This document shows, piece after piece, positions 33,786 through 42,885 of a DNA stretch of 64,000 nucleotides (its first letter is position 1; every line of letters starts with the position of its first letter). Below the pieces are notes generated by a model that saw only the letters and a program-made list of their open reading frames with translations, was not told the DNA's origin and searched no databases. Source of the DNA: Methylobacillus flagellatus_A (GTDB taxonomy: Bacteria > Pseudomonadota > Gammaproteobacteria > Burkholderiales > Methylophilaceae); NCBI RefSeq assembly GCF_031344055.1, contig NZ_JADBEN010000003.1. One strand, given 5' to 3'. The position numbers and the translations under genes were made by a program.

Positions 33786-35042
33786 CTACTTGGCGACCGG
33801 CAGCGGGAAATTTTTCGGCAGAAGCACCCACATGCGGCCTTCCTGTTTCATGGCGCCAGCCTGCTGGCCGGCTGCGTCTCCCGCCCCCCAGAAGAAATCG
33901 GCGCGCACCCCGCCCTTGATCGCCCCGCCGGTGTCCTGCGCCAGCACCAGGCGGTTGAGCGGCGCGCTGCTGTTGGGATAGGTGGTGGCGAGAAACACCG
34001 GCGCGCCCAGCGGGATGAACTTGGGGTCCACCGCGATCACCCGCTCCGCAAGGATGGGCACGCCCAGCGCGCCTAACGGCCCCGGCAGGTTGGGAGGCAG
34101 CTCGCGGAAGAAGACGTAGCTGGGATTGGTATTCAACAGCTCCTGCAGCTTGGCGGGATTCTGGCGCCCCCATTGCTTGATGCCCTGCATGGAGGCCTTA
34201 TCCAGCGTCAGCTCCCCGCGCTCGACCAAGGTACGGCCGATAGACTGGTAGCTCATGCCGTTCTGGTCCGCATAGCCGACGTGCACCGCCTCGCCATTAT
34301 CAAGCTGGACCAGGCCGGAGCCTTGCACTTGCAGGAAGAACAATTCCACCGGGTCGTTGACCCAGAGCAATTCCCGACCGGCCACCGGCGCCATGCCATT
34401 CTCGATTTCGGCGCGCGTGAAGTAGGGCACCAGCTTGTTGCCGACGACACGGCCGCGCACGCGCTTGTTGGCAAGCTCGGGAAACAGACTCGCCAATTCG
34501 ACGGTAATCAGGTCGTCAGGACGGCCGTACAATGGGTAGCGGTACTGCGCCGTCTTGACCCGGCTGCCCTTGAGCAGGGGCTCGTAATAGCCCGTCACCA
34601 GGCCGGTATCGCCGCCGTCCTGGTTGGCGGCCTGGTAGACGTTGAAATATTGCTGGAAGTAAGCCAGCACCTGCGAATCGGCGGGGCGTTGCGGCAAATG
34701 CGCCGCAGCCTCGCATGCCGCCTGCCACGGCTGGCGGTTCTTCAGGGTACTGCAACCCAGCAGCCAGGCGGGCCAGGCCGCGCCCAACTGCGCCTGCTCG
34801 AACCCGGCAAGGTCCTGCCAATGGGCCGGCTTGAGGAAGCCATAATCAGGAATTTTGCTCGCAGAGGGAGGTGCGGCAGGAGGTTGCCTGGGCTGTTCCG
34901 GAACAGGCACGGATGGCTCGGCCACTTCCGGGCACTGGCAGGGCTGCTCTACCTTGACGTGGCGATGGCCGCCACACGCCGCCAACAGCAAAGCCAATAA
35001 CAACCACGACTGCTTGCGCAGGCTGTAAAAAGACATGTTCAT
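33786..35042 (-). CDS. mltA: Membrane-bound lytic murein transglycosylase A
   Basis: A 418-residue outer-membrane lipoprotein (lipobox LAAC near residue 22) that cleaves peptidoglycan to 1,6-anhydromuropeptides. A Pro-rich linker (about 40-65) precedes the MltA domain (GDTGLVTGYYEPLLKGS...) and the C-terminal 3D double-psi barrel (IAVDPKFIPLGAPVFL, LVLAQDTGGAIKGGVRADFFWG) with the three conserved Asp. The start lies 3 bases after the apaG stop, so the two are co-transcribed. Confidence 0.93.
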   Translation of the reverse strand: MNMSFYSLRKQSWLLLALLLAACGGHRHVKVEQPCQCPEVAEPSVPVPEQPRQPPAAPPSASKIPDYGFLKPAHWQDLAGFEQAQLGAAWPAWLLGCSTLKNRQPWQAACEAAAHLPQRPADSQVLAYFQQYFNVYQAANQDGGDTGLVTGYYEPLLKGSRVKTAQYRYPLYGRPDDLITVELASLFPELANKRVRGRVVGNKLVPYFTRAEIENGMAPVAGRELLWVNDPVELFFLQVQGSGLVQLDNGEAVHVGYADQNGMSYQSIGRTLVERGELTLDKASMQGIKQWGRQNPAKLQELLNTNPSYVFFRELPPNLPGPLGALGVPILAERVIAVDPKFIPLGAPVFLATTYPNSSAPLNRLVLAQDTGGAIKGGVRADFFWGAGDAAGQQAGAMKQEGRMWVLLPKNFPLPVAK

Positions 35043-35045
35043 GGA

Positions 35046-35429
35046 TCAGTGCAGCACGCGCGGCATGTTGAGCTTGAAAGGCGCGATCTCGCTATCGAAC
35101 TGCGTGCCGTCTTCTGCCGTGATGTGGTAGAAGCCGCGCATCTCGCCCACGGGCGTGTTCAGCATGGTGCCGCTGGTATATTGAAAGCGCTCGCCAGGCT
35201 GGAGCAGGGGTTGCTGGCCGATCACGCCCAGGCCGCGCACTTCCTGCGTCTTGCCGGCGGCATCGGTGATGATCCAGTGGCGGCTGATCAATTGCGCCGC
35301 CACGTTGCCGGTATTCTCGATATGGACCGTATAGGTGAACACGTAGCGGTTTTGCTCCACGTCGGACTGGTCAGGCACAAACGCTGTCTCCACCTTCACT
35401 GAAAATGCATAGCGCTTGTCCTTGGTCAT
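35046..35429 (-). CDS. apaG: ApaG domain protein
   Basis: A 127-residue protein consisting of one ApaG fibronectin-III-like domain: VETAFVPDQSDVEQNRYVFTY...IENTGNVAAQLISRHWIITDA...VRGLGVIGQQPLLQPGE. ApaG folds as a beta sandwich and may bind nucleotides; its function is still unsettled. It is placed between thiG and mltA on the same strand (25-base and 3-base gaps). Confidence 0.95.
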   Translation of the reverse strand: MTKDKRYAFSVKVETAFVPDQSDVEQNRYVFTYTVHIENTGNVAAQLISRHWIITDAAGKTQEVRGLGVIGQQPLLQPGERFQYTSGTMLNTPVGEMRGFYHITAEDGTQFDSEIAPFKLNMPRVLH

Positions 35430-35453
35430 CTGTCCTCCTTATCCTGGCCCGGC

Positions 35454-36233
35454 TTATCCAATCAGGCCGGTGGTTGGCGAGCTGGGCGATGCGGAATAAA
35501 GCTTGCGCGGCATGCGGCCTGCCAGGAAAGCCTCGCGGCCAGCCTCTATCGCTTTCTTCATCGCGCCAGCCATCAGCACCGGGTCTTTCGCCGCGGCAAT
35601 CGCGGTGTTCATGAGCACGCCCTGGCAGCCCAGCTCCATCGCGATCGCGGCATCGGAGGCGGTACCCACCCCGGCATCGACCAGCACCGGGATCTTGGCG
35701 TTCTCGATGATGATCTGCAGGTTCCACGGGTTCAATATGCCCATGCCGGAACCGATCAGCGACGCCAGCGGCATCACCGCGGCACAGCCCATGTCTTCGA
35801 GCTGCTTGGCGATAATGGGATCGTCCGAACAGTAGACCATGACGTCGAAGCCGTCCTTGATCAGCGTTTCCGCCGCCTTGATGGTTTCCAGCATGTTCGG
35901 GTACAGGGTATTGGGGTCGCCCAGCACCTCGAGCTTGACCAGCTTGTGGCCGTCGAGCAGCTCGCGCGCGAGGCGCAAGGTGCGCACGGCGTCATCCGCG
36001 CTGTAACAGCCCGCAGTGTTCGGCAGGTAGGTGAATTCTTCCGGCGGCAAGTATTCCAGCAATGAAGGCTCGCCCGCATTCTGGCCGATATTGGTGCGGC
36101 GGATCGCCACCGTGATGATTTCGGCGCCGCTGGCATCGATGGCCGCCCTGGTCTGCTCGAAATCCTTGTATTTGCCCGTACCCACCAACAGGCGCGAGTT
36201 GTAGCTCTTGCCCGCAATATTCAATGTATCCAT
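35454..36233 (-). CDS. thiG: Thiazole synthase ThiG
   Basis: A 259-residue (beta/alpha)8 enzyme that builds the thiazole of thiamine from 1-deoxyxylulose 5-phosphate, dehydroglycine and ThiS-thiocarboxylate. The family blocks are LLVGTGKYKDFEQT, the EVLGDPNTLYPN region following KLVKL, and VLVDAGVGTASDAAIAMELG near the phosphate site. The Schiff-base Lys is in the VKLEVLGD segment (about residue 101). It begins directly after the thiS stop, giving the usual thiS-thiG pair. Confidence 0.96.
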   Translation of the reverse strand: MDTLNIAGKSYNSRLLVGTGKYKDFEQTRAAIDASGAEIITVAIRRTNIGQNAGEPSLLEYLPPEEFTYLPNTAGCYSADDAVRTLRLARELLDGHKLVKLEVLGDPNTLYPNMLETIKAAETLIKDGFDVMVYCSDDPIIAKQLEDMGCAAVMPLASLIGSGMGILNPWNLQIIIENAKIPVLVDAGVGTASDAAIAMELGCQGVLMNTAIAAAKDPVLMAGAMKKAIEAGREAFLAGRMPRKLYSASPSSPTTGLIG

Positions 36234-36440
36234 TCAACCGCCTCCTACCGCGCCCACGATTTCAAGTTTGTCGTCACTGTCGAGCACCGCCTCGGCAAAA
36301 CTGCCGCGCGGCACGATTTCACCGTTGCGCTCGATGGCAAGGCGCTTTCCGGCGAGTCCCAGCTTTTCTACCAGCTCTCCCACCGTCAGGCGCTCAACAT
36401 CGAACTGTCGTGGATTTCCGTTGATGGTCAGATGAATCAA
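36234..36440 (-). CDS. thiS: Sulfur carrier protein ThiS
   Basis: A 68-residue ubiquitin-fold protein ending in Gly-Gly-Gly. The C-terminal di-glycine is adenylated and converted to a thiocarboxylate that donates sulfur to ThiG. The core reads MIHLTINGNPRQFDVERLTV and FAEAVLDSDDKLEIVGAVGGG. It abuts thiG with no gap. I looked for the conserved TPP-riboswitch blocks in the 300 bases upstream and saw none. Confidence 0.95.
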   Translation of the reverse strand: MIHLTINGNPRQFDVERLTVGELVEKLGLAGKRLAIERNGEIVPRGSFAEAVLDSDDKLEIVGAVGGG

Positions 36441-36755
36441 TTGATACTACCCTAATGAATTTACCCAAAGTGAAATGAACGATTTAGAGACAGGCAGGAA
36501 CCGCTGCCGATAGAGCGACATTTTACGTAGGTTCATGGGCAATTAGCAAACCAGGGATATGGGATGATATTTGAAATGCTTGAATAACAAGCCATTTACC
36601 CTGCTGCTCTCAACATTGCAGCCGAATAACCGATAGTAAGATAGAAGCATAGGCAAATACCCGCAACAGCCCTGCTTGACTGGACATGCCGTGCCATATA
36701 GGCTTCGGCAGATTATACAGGGTGAACACTACGAGAATAAGACTAGGCAGAGAAA
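36441..36755. other. 315-bp gene-free divergent region before the glycan island
   Basis: It separates thiS (minus strand) from the first island gene (plus strand). No open frame with a ribosome-binding site, no repeat copy and no riboswitch signature is seen. A small TGCCG...CGGCA hairpin lies at 36687-36710, next to an AT-rich GATTATACAG that could be part of a promoter. It is richer in A+T than the surrounding genes. Confidence 0.5.
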
Positions 36756-38414
36756 TTGTCATATCAGCCATCCGCACATTCACAGGCATTGTTCAAGGCC
36801 GGCCTAGCTGCCGAGGCTGAGCACAACTACCTGGATGCCCTGTCGAAATACACCGCCTCGCTCGAGGCCGGGAGCGGACAACTCCAGACCTGGCTCAAGA
36901 TCGGCAACCTGTTCCTGCGCACCATGAAATACCAGCAGGCCGCGGAAACCATGGAGTTCGTGCTGGGCATGGAGCCGCAGAATATCGAAGCGATCTACGG
37001 GCTGGCTATTGCCTATTTCTACCTGGGCCGCCACGAGGAAGCCTGCGCCTTCATCGACCATGCGGTGGAAACGCAGCCGGACAACAATACCTATGCGCTG
37101 GATCGCGCCAATATCCATTCGCTCGCCAAGCCCGACCCGGCCCGCAAACGCCAGCTCTATGAAGAATGGGGTCGGCGTTTTGCCGACCCGCTGGGCAAGA
37201 ACCCCATCGCGTTCGACCATGACCGCGCGCCCGACCGCGTGCTGCGTATCGGTTATGTCTCCGGCGACTTGCGCGACCATGCGGTGGCTTATTTCATGGA
37301 GCCGGTATTCGCCCATCACGATCCAGAGCAGGTAGAGGTTTTCGTCTACGCCACCAGCAACCAGCCGGATGCCGTCACGGACAGGCTGAAAAAGCTGGTG
37401 CCGCACTGGCATGATGTCTCCAGACTCAACGACCAGGCGCTCCATGCCCTGATCCGCAAGCACCAGATTGATATCCTGGTCGACCTTTCCGGCCATACCC
37501 AGGGCCACCGCCTGTTCGTCTTTGCCCGCCGCGCGGCCCCGGTGCAGGTCACATGGCTGGGTTACGTCGGCGGCACGCTGGGCATGCAGGGCATGGACTA
37601 CCGCCTCACCGACTGGGGCATGGACCCGGTAGGCAACGAACAGTTCTACGTGGAAAAGCTGTTCCGCCTGAACTGCATGGCCAGCTACATCCCGCCCGCC
37701 GACGCGCCGCTGGAGCCGTCACCTCCCATGCTGCAAGGCAACCCGCCCACGCTGGCCTCGCTCAACAGCTCGCGCAAACTCACCGATGCCGCCCTGCTGG
37801 TGTGGAAACGCATTCTCGAGACCCGTCCCGATGCGCAGCTGCTCATCCACGTGCAGGAGCAAAGCGTAGAAGACGCCGTCAACACCATAGAACCCAGGCT
37901 GATCAGGCTAGGGCTGCCGCTGGAGCGCATCATCGTCTCGCCCATGGTGCCCATGGCCGAATTCATGACGCGCGGCCAGATTGTGGATGTCGCGCTCGAC
38001 AGCTTCCCGGTGTCCGGCGGCACCACCACCTTGCATACCTTGTGGATGGGCTTGCCCGTCGTCGCCATGGATGCCACCGATGCGGTGTCCGCCTCCACTG
38101 CAGCCACGCTGAAAGGATTGGGGCTGCACGACTGGGTTGCGCGCGATGAGGACGAATATATTGCCAAGGTGCTGCACTTGCTCGACCATCCTGAGTTGTT
38201 GACTGAACAACGCGCCAGGGCGCGCCGGCTGATGCAGTCATCCGCGCTCATGGACTATGCCGGCCGTTGCCGCGAGCTGGAAACCGCGTACCGCCAGCTC
38301 TGGATCAATTACTTGCTCGGACGCCCCAGGTTCCTCAGGGTGGGCGCCACGTATTCGGAAGACCTTCATCAACTACGCAACGCCTATGACCAGAAGCAAG
38401 GGCAACCCATATGA
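36756..38414 (+). CDS. TPR / O-GlcNAc-transferase-like (GT41) protein glycosyltransferase
   Basis: A 552-residue protein. Residues about 1-130 form three TPR helical repeats (LFKAGLAAEAEHNYLDALSKY..., PQNIEAIYGLAIAYFYLGRHEEA). The rest is a SPINDLY/OGT-type GT-B domain with RIGYVSGDLRDHAVAYF, VTWLGYVGGTLGMQGMDYRL and GGTTTLHTLWMGLPVVAM. Such enzymes transfer a sugar from a nucleotide donor to Ser/Thr of proteins; in bacteria several act on flagellin. Its place at the head of the island suggests it attaches the first sugar to a protein. The start is a TTG at 36756 and is uncertain. It overlaps the next gene by 4 bases. Confidence 0.85.
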   Translation: MSYQPSAHSQALFKAGLAAEAEHNYLDALSKYTASLEAGSGQLQTWLKIGNLFLRTMKYQQAAETMEFVLGMEPQNIEAIYGLAIAYFYLGRHEEACAFIDHAVETQPDNNTYALDRANIHSLAKPDPARKRQLYEEWGRRFADPLGKNPIAFDHDRAPDRVLRIGYVSGDLRDHAVAYFMEPVFAHHDPEQVEVFVYATSNQPDAVTDRLKKLVPHWHDVSRLNDQALHALIRKHQIDILVDLSGHTQGHRLFVFARRAAPVQVTWLGYVGGTLGMQGMDYRLTDWGMDPVGNEQFYVEKLFRLNCMASYIPPADAPLEPSPPMLQGNPPTLASLNSSRKLTDAALLVWKRILETRPDAQLLIHVQEQSVEDAVNTIEPRLIRLGLPLERIIVSPMVPMAEFMTRGQIVDVALDSFPVSGGTTTLHTLWMGLPVVAMDATDAVSASTAATLKGLGLHDWVARDEDEYIAKVLHLLDHPELLTEQRARARRLMQSSALMDYAGRCRELETAYRQLWINYLLGRPRFLRVGATYSEDLHQLRNAYDQKQGQPI

Positions 38415-39571
38415 GCCAGCATGCCGCCATCCCGCTATTGACCCCGCTATTGCCTGACCGGGAGGCGCTCGCTCCATACCTGGCCAAGCTGGACCAAAAC
38501 CGGCACTACTCCAACTTCGGCCCGCTCAACAACGCGCTGGAAGCGCGGCTGGCCGGCATGTTCGAAGAACACGGCGCCTATCCGCTGCATGTCACCACCA
38601 CCAGCAGCGCCACGCTCGGGCTGGAGCTGGCGCTTAGCAGCCTCGACCTGCCGGCCGGCAGCAAGGTCATTGTGCCGGCGCTGACTTTCGTCGCCTCGCT
38701 GACCGCCATCATCCGCGCAGGGTATATCCCGGTCATCGCCGACATCGATGCGCAAAGCTGGCTGCTGACGCCGGAAATCGCCACAGAAGCCGCCATACAG
38801 ACCGGGGCGCGTGCCGTGCTGGCCGTCGCGGCATTCGGCCAGCCCCAGGACACCAGGCATTGGAGCGACTTCCAGCGCAAATCCGGCATCCATGTCGTGA
38901 TCGATGCCGCCGGCGCGTTCGGCAGCCAGTGGGTGGAAGCGCCCGACATTCCGGTCGTCTACAGCATGCACGCCACCAAGTCGCTCGCGGCGGGCGAGGG
39001 CGGGCTGGTCGTCAGCGGCAATAGCGTCATCAACGCCCATATCCGCCAGCTCAGCAATTTCGGCATCAACCTGGACTCGAACGCCGGCTTCCCGGTCGGA
39101 CATCTTTCGTTTGTAGGCAGCAACGCCAAGCTGTCCGAATACCATGCCGCCGTCGCCCATGCCAGCCTTGACCAATGGGACGCGCAAGCCAGGCTCAGGC
39201 AGGACATTTACCGCGCTTATCGCCAGGCGTTGGAAGACGCCTGCGGGGACCTGCTGCAATGGCAGGCCGGCATCACGCTGGCCGCGCCGACGATTTTCTG
39301 CCTGCGCATGGCGGCGGAAGCGCGCGACCGGCTGGAAACAATCTGCCGGCAACGGCAAATCGCCACCCGGCGCTGGTACCAGCCGCTGCTGCACCAGCAT
39401 GCCGCGAAAGTGGCCCCCATCATCAAGCAGCCGACGCCTGTGGCGGAAGCCGTGGCGTCAGGCCTGATCGGCCTGCCGTTTTCACCGTTCCTGACCGGTG
39501 AAGACATTGCCCGCGTCACCAAGGCGGCCAGCCTGGCCACGGCCAGCTTAACTTTAACTCATCAAGCCTAG
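38411..39571 (+). CDS. DegT/DnrJ/EryC1-family sugar aminotransferase
   Basis: A 386-residue PLP enzyme that aminates a keto-sugar nucleotide, typically giving a 4-amino-4,6-dideoxy sugar. The PLP Lys is K190 in YSMHATKSLAAGEGG. The substrate-side signature is TTTSSATLGLELAL near 62-75, and the Asp contacting the pyridine N is in HVVIDAAGAFGS near 165. In flagellin glycosylation islands the corresponding VioA-type gene makes viosamine; this role is inferred here. No 4,6-dehydratase is present in the window, so the keto-sugar would come from elsewhere. Confidence 0.9.
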   Translation: MSQHAAIPLLTPLLPDREALAPYLAKLDQNRHYSNFGPLNNALEARLAGMFEEHGAYPLHVTTTSSATLGLELALSSLDLPAGSKVIVPALTFVASLTAIIRAGYIPVIADIDAQSWLLTPEIATEAAIQTGARAVLAVAAFGQPQDTRHWSDFQRKSGIHVVIDAAGAFGSQWVEAPDIPVVYSMHATKSLAAGEGGLVVSGNSVINAHIRQLSNFGINLDSNAGFPVGHLSFVGSNAKLSEYHAAVAHASLDQWDAQARLRQDIYRAYRQALEDACGDLLQWQAGITLAAPTIFCLRMAAEARDRLETICRQRQIATRRWYQPLLHQHAAKVAPIIKQPTPVAEAVASGLIGLPFSPFLTGEDIARVTKAASLATASLTLTHQA

Positions 39572-39598
39572 AACTCATCAACCCTAGCGAGAACGACC

Positions 39599-39823
39599 AT
39601 GGACAATATCGAAACCTTCATTGAGAAATTCATTACCGCCGTCGACTTCCAGGAAGCCGTCGAGATTACCCCGGATACCAAGCTCGCAGACTTACCGGAG
39701 TGGGATTCGCTCGCGGCGCTGGGCGTGATCGTCATGTTCGACATGGAATACGGCAAGACCATCACCGGCGAACATCTGAAACAAGCCTCTACCGTGCAAG
39801 ACCTCTATCAACTGCTTGCCTGA
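39599..39823 (+). CDS. Acyl carrier protein
   Basis: A 74-residue ACP of the dedicated (non-FAS) kind. The phosphopantetheine attachment site is Ser37 in LPEWDSLAALGV; the flanking acidic helix II is present (MFDMEYGKTI). Located directly before a KAS III gene and two ketoreductase-like SDRs, it probably carries a short acyl chain for attachment to the amino sugar. Confidence 0.92.
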   Translation: MDNIETFIEKFITAVDFQEAVEITPDTKLADLPEWDSLAALGVIVMFDMEYGKTITGEHLKQASTVQDLYQLLA

Positions 39824-39830
39824 GATCGCT

Positions 39831-40883
39831 ATGGCTACCTCCACGCTCAACAACGTACGCTTCGCAGGCATGGCGACCTGTGTGCCCAAGCATGTGGTCC
39901 ACAATGTGCATGACGTGCCGCCGCACCTGCGTTCAGAGCGTGAGCGCCTGGTACGCAACATCGGTATAGAAACCCGCCGCGTCTGCCCGGACTGGCAATG
40001 TTTTTCCGACCTGGCATACGATGCCGCGGACAAGCTGCTGAACGACCTGCAATGGTCGCGCGAGGAGATCGGCGCGTTGATCGTCGTCACCCAGTCTCCC
40101 GACTACCTGGTGCCGGCCACCGCCATCATTCTGCAGGACCGGCTGGGCCTGGCGCACTCCACGATCGCATTCGACGTCAACCTGGGCTGTTCGGCCTATC
40201 CATTCGCCTTGCAGATCCTGGGCAGCATGATCGCATCGGGCGCGATCAAGAAGGGATTGGTGCTGCTTGGCGACCGTTCCAGCTATAAGCATAAAGACCC
40301 GCTGAAGGACCCGCTGTTTTCCGACGCCGGCACAGCCACCGCCCTGGAATACCAGGAAGGCGCGCCGCCCATGTACTTTGACCTCAACAGCGACGGCAGC
40401 GGTTACAAGGCGATCATCGTCCCCGTCGGCGGGCACAGAAACCCGTTCCAGCTCGAGCATGGCATCGCCCGCAAGGGAGACGACGGCTTCTGGCGCTCGG
40501 ACCTGGACCTGATCCTCGACGGCCCGGCCGTAATCAGCTTCTCGACGCAGCGCGTGCCGCCGATGGTGGAGAACCTGCTGGGCTATTCCGGCATTGCCAA
40601 GGATGACATTGACTATTTCATCTTCCACCAGGCCAACCGCATGATCAATGAAACCATCCGCAAGAAACTGGGCCTGCCTGAAGAAAAAGTCCCTTCCACC
40701 TTGCGCGAGTTCGGCAACACCAGCGGCGCTTCGCTGCCTGTCACCGTAACCGCCCGCTTGCGCGATGCATTGGCTGCCGGCAAAAAACGCCTGCTGTTCT
40801 GCGGCTTTGGCGTAGGCCTGTCCTGGGGCGGCGCGATCGTGGACGTGGAAAATGCCGTGTTCCCCGAACTGATCATTTCATGA
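39831..40883 (+). CDS. Beta-ketoacyl-ACP synthase III-like enzyme
   Basis: A 350-residue thiolase-fold condensing enzyme. The triad is intact: Cys120 in NLGCSAYPFALQ, His in FIFHQANRMIN (about 258) and Asn in FGNTSGASLPV (about 288). It would condense an acyl-CoA with malonyl-ACP to give a 3-ketoacyl-ACP on the neighbouring ACP. The start at 39831 is the usual N-terminus; it follows the ACP stop by 7 bases. With the next two SDRs this makes a three-step 3-hydroxyacyl-ACP pathway outside fatty acid synthesis. Confidence 0.9.
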   Translation: MATSTLNNVRFAGMATCVPKHVVHNVHDVPPHLRSERERLVRNIGIETRRVCPDWQCFSDLAYDAADKLLNDLQWSREEIGALIVVTQSPDYLVPATAIILQDRLGLAHSTIAFDVNLGCSAYPFALQILGSMIASGAIKKGLVLLGDRSSYKHKDPLKDPLFSDAGTATALEYQEGAPPMYFDLNSDGSGYKAIIVPVGGHRNPFQLEHGIARKGDDGFWRSDLDLILDGPAVISFSTQRVPPMVENLLGYSGIAKDDIDYFIFHQANRMINETIRKKLGLPEEKVPSTLREFGNTSGASLPVTVTARLRDALAAGKKRLLFCGFGVGLSWGGAIVDVENAVFPELIIS

Positions 40884-41644
40884 GCGTAGCGCAGGACCCA
40901 TTCTCTCTCTGTGGCAAGCGCGTGCTGGTGACCGGCGCATCTTCCGGCATTGGCAGGCAAATCGCCATCACCTGCTCGCAAATGGGCGCCGAAGTGGTGA
41001 TCACCGGGCGCAACCCGGAGCGCCTGCAGGCGACCGCGACATCATTGCAGGGCACAGGGCATGGCGCCATCCCTGCGGATATATCGCAGCAGGAAGGCAT
41101 TGACCTGCTTGCGGAGCAGGCCGGGGTATTGGATGGCGTCGTGCATGCCGCGGGGATCTCCAAACTGGTGCCTTTCCGGCTCATCAATAAAAGCCACCTG
41201 GCCGAAATCTTCGACAGCAATACCTTTGCCCCGTTGCTGCTGACCAAGGGGCTGCTTGCCAAGAGGCGCATCGCCCGGCACGGTTCCATTCTCTTCATTT
41301 CGGCCCTGGCATCCCACAGCGGCGCTATTGCCACGGGCGCCTATGCCGCCAGCAAATCCGCGTTGCTGGGCGCGATGCGCACATTGGCCATCGAAACTGC
41401 AAAGCAAGGCATCCGCGCCAACTGCATTGCGCCAGGCTATGTACGCACCCCCATGCTGGACGGCCTGGCAGAGGGAGGCGCGAACATGGATGAGCTGATC
41501 GCCCGCACCCCGCTCGGCATAGGCGAACCGGAGGACGTGGCCTATGCCGCCGTGTTCTACCTCTCGGACGCCAGCCGGCACTTTTCCCGCCACTACGCTT
41601 TCGTGGACGGCGGATTGAGCATACCGTTGGATATTCACGCATGA
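40880..41644 (+). CDS. SDR-family oxidoreductase (FabG-like ketoreductase)
   Basis: A 254-residue classical short-chain dehydrogenase. The cofactor loop is TGASSGIGR (18-26), the catalytic residues are Ser141 (FISALASHS), Tyr155 and Lys159 (YAASK), and the NNAG position reads HAAGIS. It fits reduction of a 3-ketoacyl-ACP to the 3-hydroxyacyl-ACP. Its start overlaps the KAS III stop by 4 bases and its end overlaps the next SDR by 4 bases. Confidence 0.9.
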   Translation: MSVAQDPFSLCGKRVLVTGASSGIGRQIAITCSQMGAEVVITGRNPERLQATATSLQGTGHGAIPADISQQEGIDLLAEQAGVLDGVVHAAGISKLVPFRLINKSHLAEIFDSNTFAPLLLTKGLLAKRRIARHGSILFISALASHSGAIATGAYAASKSALLGAMRTLAIETAKQGIRANCIAPGYVRTPMLDGLAEGGANMDELIARTPLGIGEPEDVAYAAVFYLSDASRHFSRHYAFVDGGLSIPLDIHA

Positions 41645-42228
41645 CGTCTCAGGCAAAGGCTTTCTCGCTGCAGGGCAAAACCATCCTGGTGAACGGCATG
41701 GCGTCGGGTACGGGAGGGGCGATTACTCAGGCAATTACGCAGGCGTGCGAGCAGCGCGGGGCCGGCATCCTGGCAACATTCCAGCCAGGCCGGCAACTTC
41801 ACGGCCTGGTGCATTGCGTGGATCAACAGCTTGAATGCCCGGTAACGGACTTGAGCGAATCCGACCTCATGCAGGTATTGCAGTCCAACCTGATCCAGCC
41901 CGTCATGCTGACGCAACGAGTGCTGCAGGCAGGAAGCCTGGCGCCCAATGCATCCATCGTGTTCCTGCTCTCCGCCGCCGCCCATCAAGGCGCCAAGGGG
42001 CAGGGCGCCTATGCGGCAAGCAAGGCGGCGTTGTCCGGCCTGATCAAGTGCCTGGCCCTGGAGCAGGCTGCCCACGGCATCCGCGTCAACGGAATTTCCC
42101 CTGCCGCCCATGAAGCGCTCTGGCTGGATGTAGCCAACGGCGTTATTTTCCTGCTTTCCGACGCGAGCCGCTGGATCACTGGAACCAGCTTGCCGGTTAA
42201 CGGAGCAGGGACGGAACTGGCTTCATGA
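41641..42228 (+). CDS. Shortened SDR-like protein
   Basis: A 195-residue member of the SDR superfamily, about 55 residues shorter than normal. Ser111, Tyr124 and Lys128 (YAASK) are kept. The cofactor loop is altered to NGMASGTGG, and the stretch that usually carries beta strands 2-4 and the adenosine-binding Asp is largely deleted. Either cofactor binding differs or it is a non-catalytic partner of the preceding SDR. There is no frameshift or stop, and it stays in 4-base overlaps with both neighbours, so selection appears to keep it. Confidence 0.8.
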   Translation: MTSQAKAFSLQGKTILVNGMASGTGGAITQAITQACEQRGAGILATFQPGRQLHGLVHCVDQQLECPVTDLSESDLMQVLQSNLIQPVMLTQRVLQAGSLAPNASIVFLLSAAAHQGAKGQGAYAASKAALSGLIKCLALEQAAHGIRVNGISPAAHEALWLDVANGVIFLLSDASRWITGTSLPVNGAGTELAS

Positions 42229-42860
42229 AAAAGCTTTACATCATTGGCGCAGGCGGCTGGGGCAGGGAAGTATTGATCCTGCTGCGGGACCATGCGGACT
42301 GCGGCTCGGCATGGGACATTGCCGGCTTTCTCGATACGCGTCCCCATATGCTGGACGGCACCGGTTGCGATGTCGGCATCGTAGGCGACCCGCTGACGCA
42401 TCTGCCCAAAGAAGACGAGCTATTCGTATGCGCCGTCGGCCTGCCCAATGGACGGCAGTCCTTCGCGCAGCCTATCCTGGAAAAGGGCGGCAGGTTCTTC
42501 ACGTTGCATGACGCCCCCCTGGGCTGGATCAGCGTACGGGTGCAGATCGGCCTGGGCGCCATCCTCTCGCACCGCGTGCAGGTCAGCCCCGATGTGCAGA
42601 TCGGCGATTTCGCCAACATCCACAGCGGCAGCATCGTCAGCCATGACGTGCGCATAGGTGATTATGCCCAGATCGGCGCCATGGTGTTCCTCGGCGGCGG
42701 AGCGCAGATCGGCCACAAGGCGATCATCTATCCCCATGCCACCATCACGCCGGGCATCAAGGTGGGCGAGGGCGCCACGGTGGGCGCAGGGGCGGTGGTG
42801 ATCAAGGACGTGCCGCCGGACGCCACCGTGTTCGGCAATCCGGCAAAAGTCATTTTCTAG
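42225..42860 (+). CDS. NeuD/VioB/PglD-like sugar acyltransferase
   Basis: A 211-residue two-part enzyme. The N-terminal nucleotide-sugar-binding fold is YIIGAGGWGREVLILLRDH; from residue about 95 a left-handed beta helix of hexapeptide repeats follows (VQIGLGAILSHRVQVSPDVQ...), with the catalytic His in IHSGSIVSHD near 130. The family acylates the amino group of 4-amino sugars, as in VioB and PglD. Here the donor may be the hydroxyacyl-ACP made by the preceding genes rather than acetyl-CoA; this is inference. Confidence 0.88.
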   Translation: MKKLYIIGAGGWGREVLILLRDHADCGSAWDIAGFLDTRPHMLDGTGCDVGIVGDPLTHLPKEDELFVCAVGLPNGRQSFAQPILEKGGRFFTLHDAPLGWISVRVQIGLGAILSHRVQVSPDVQIGDFANIHSGSIVSHDVRIGDYAQIGAMVFLGGGAQIGHKAIIYPHATITPGIKVGEGATVGAGAVVIKDVPPDATVFGNPAKVIF

Positions 42861-42885
42861 CTGCAGGCCGGACAGGAAAAGACTG

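Noticed and set aside
36441..36755. Possible TPP riboswitch upstream of thiS
   Set aside because: The conserved CTGAGA and ACCTGATCTGGATAATGCCA-like blocks are not present on the minus strand.
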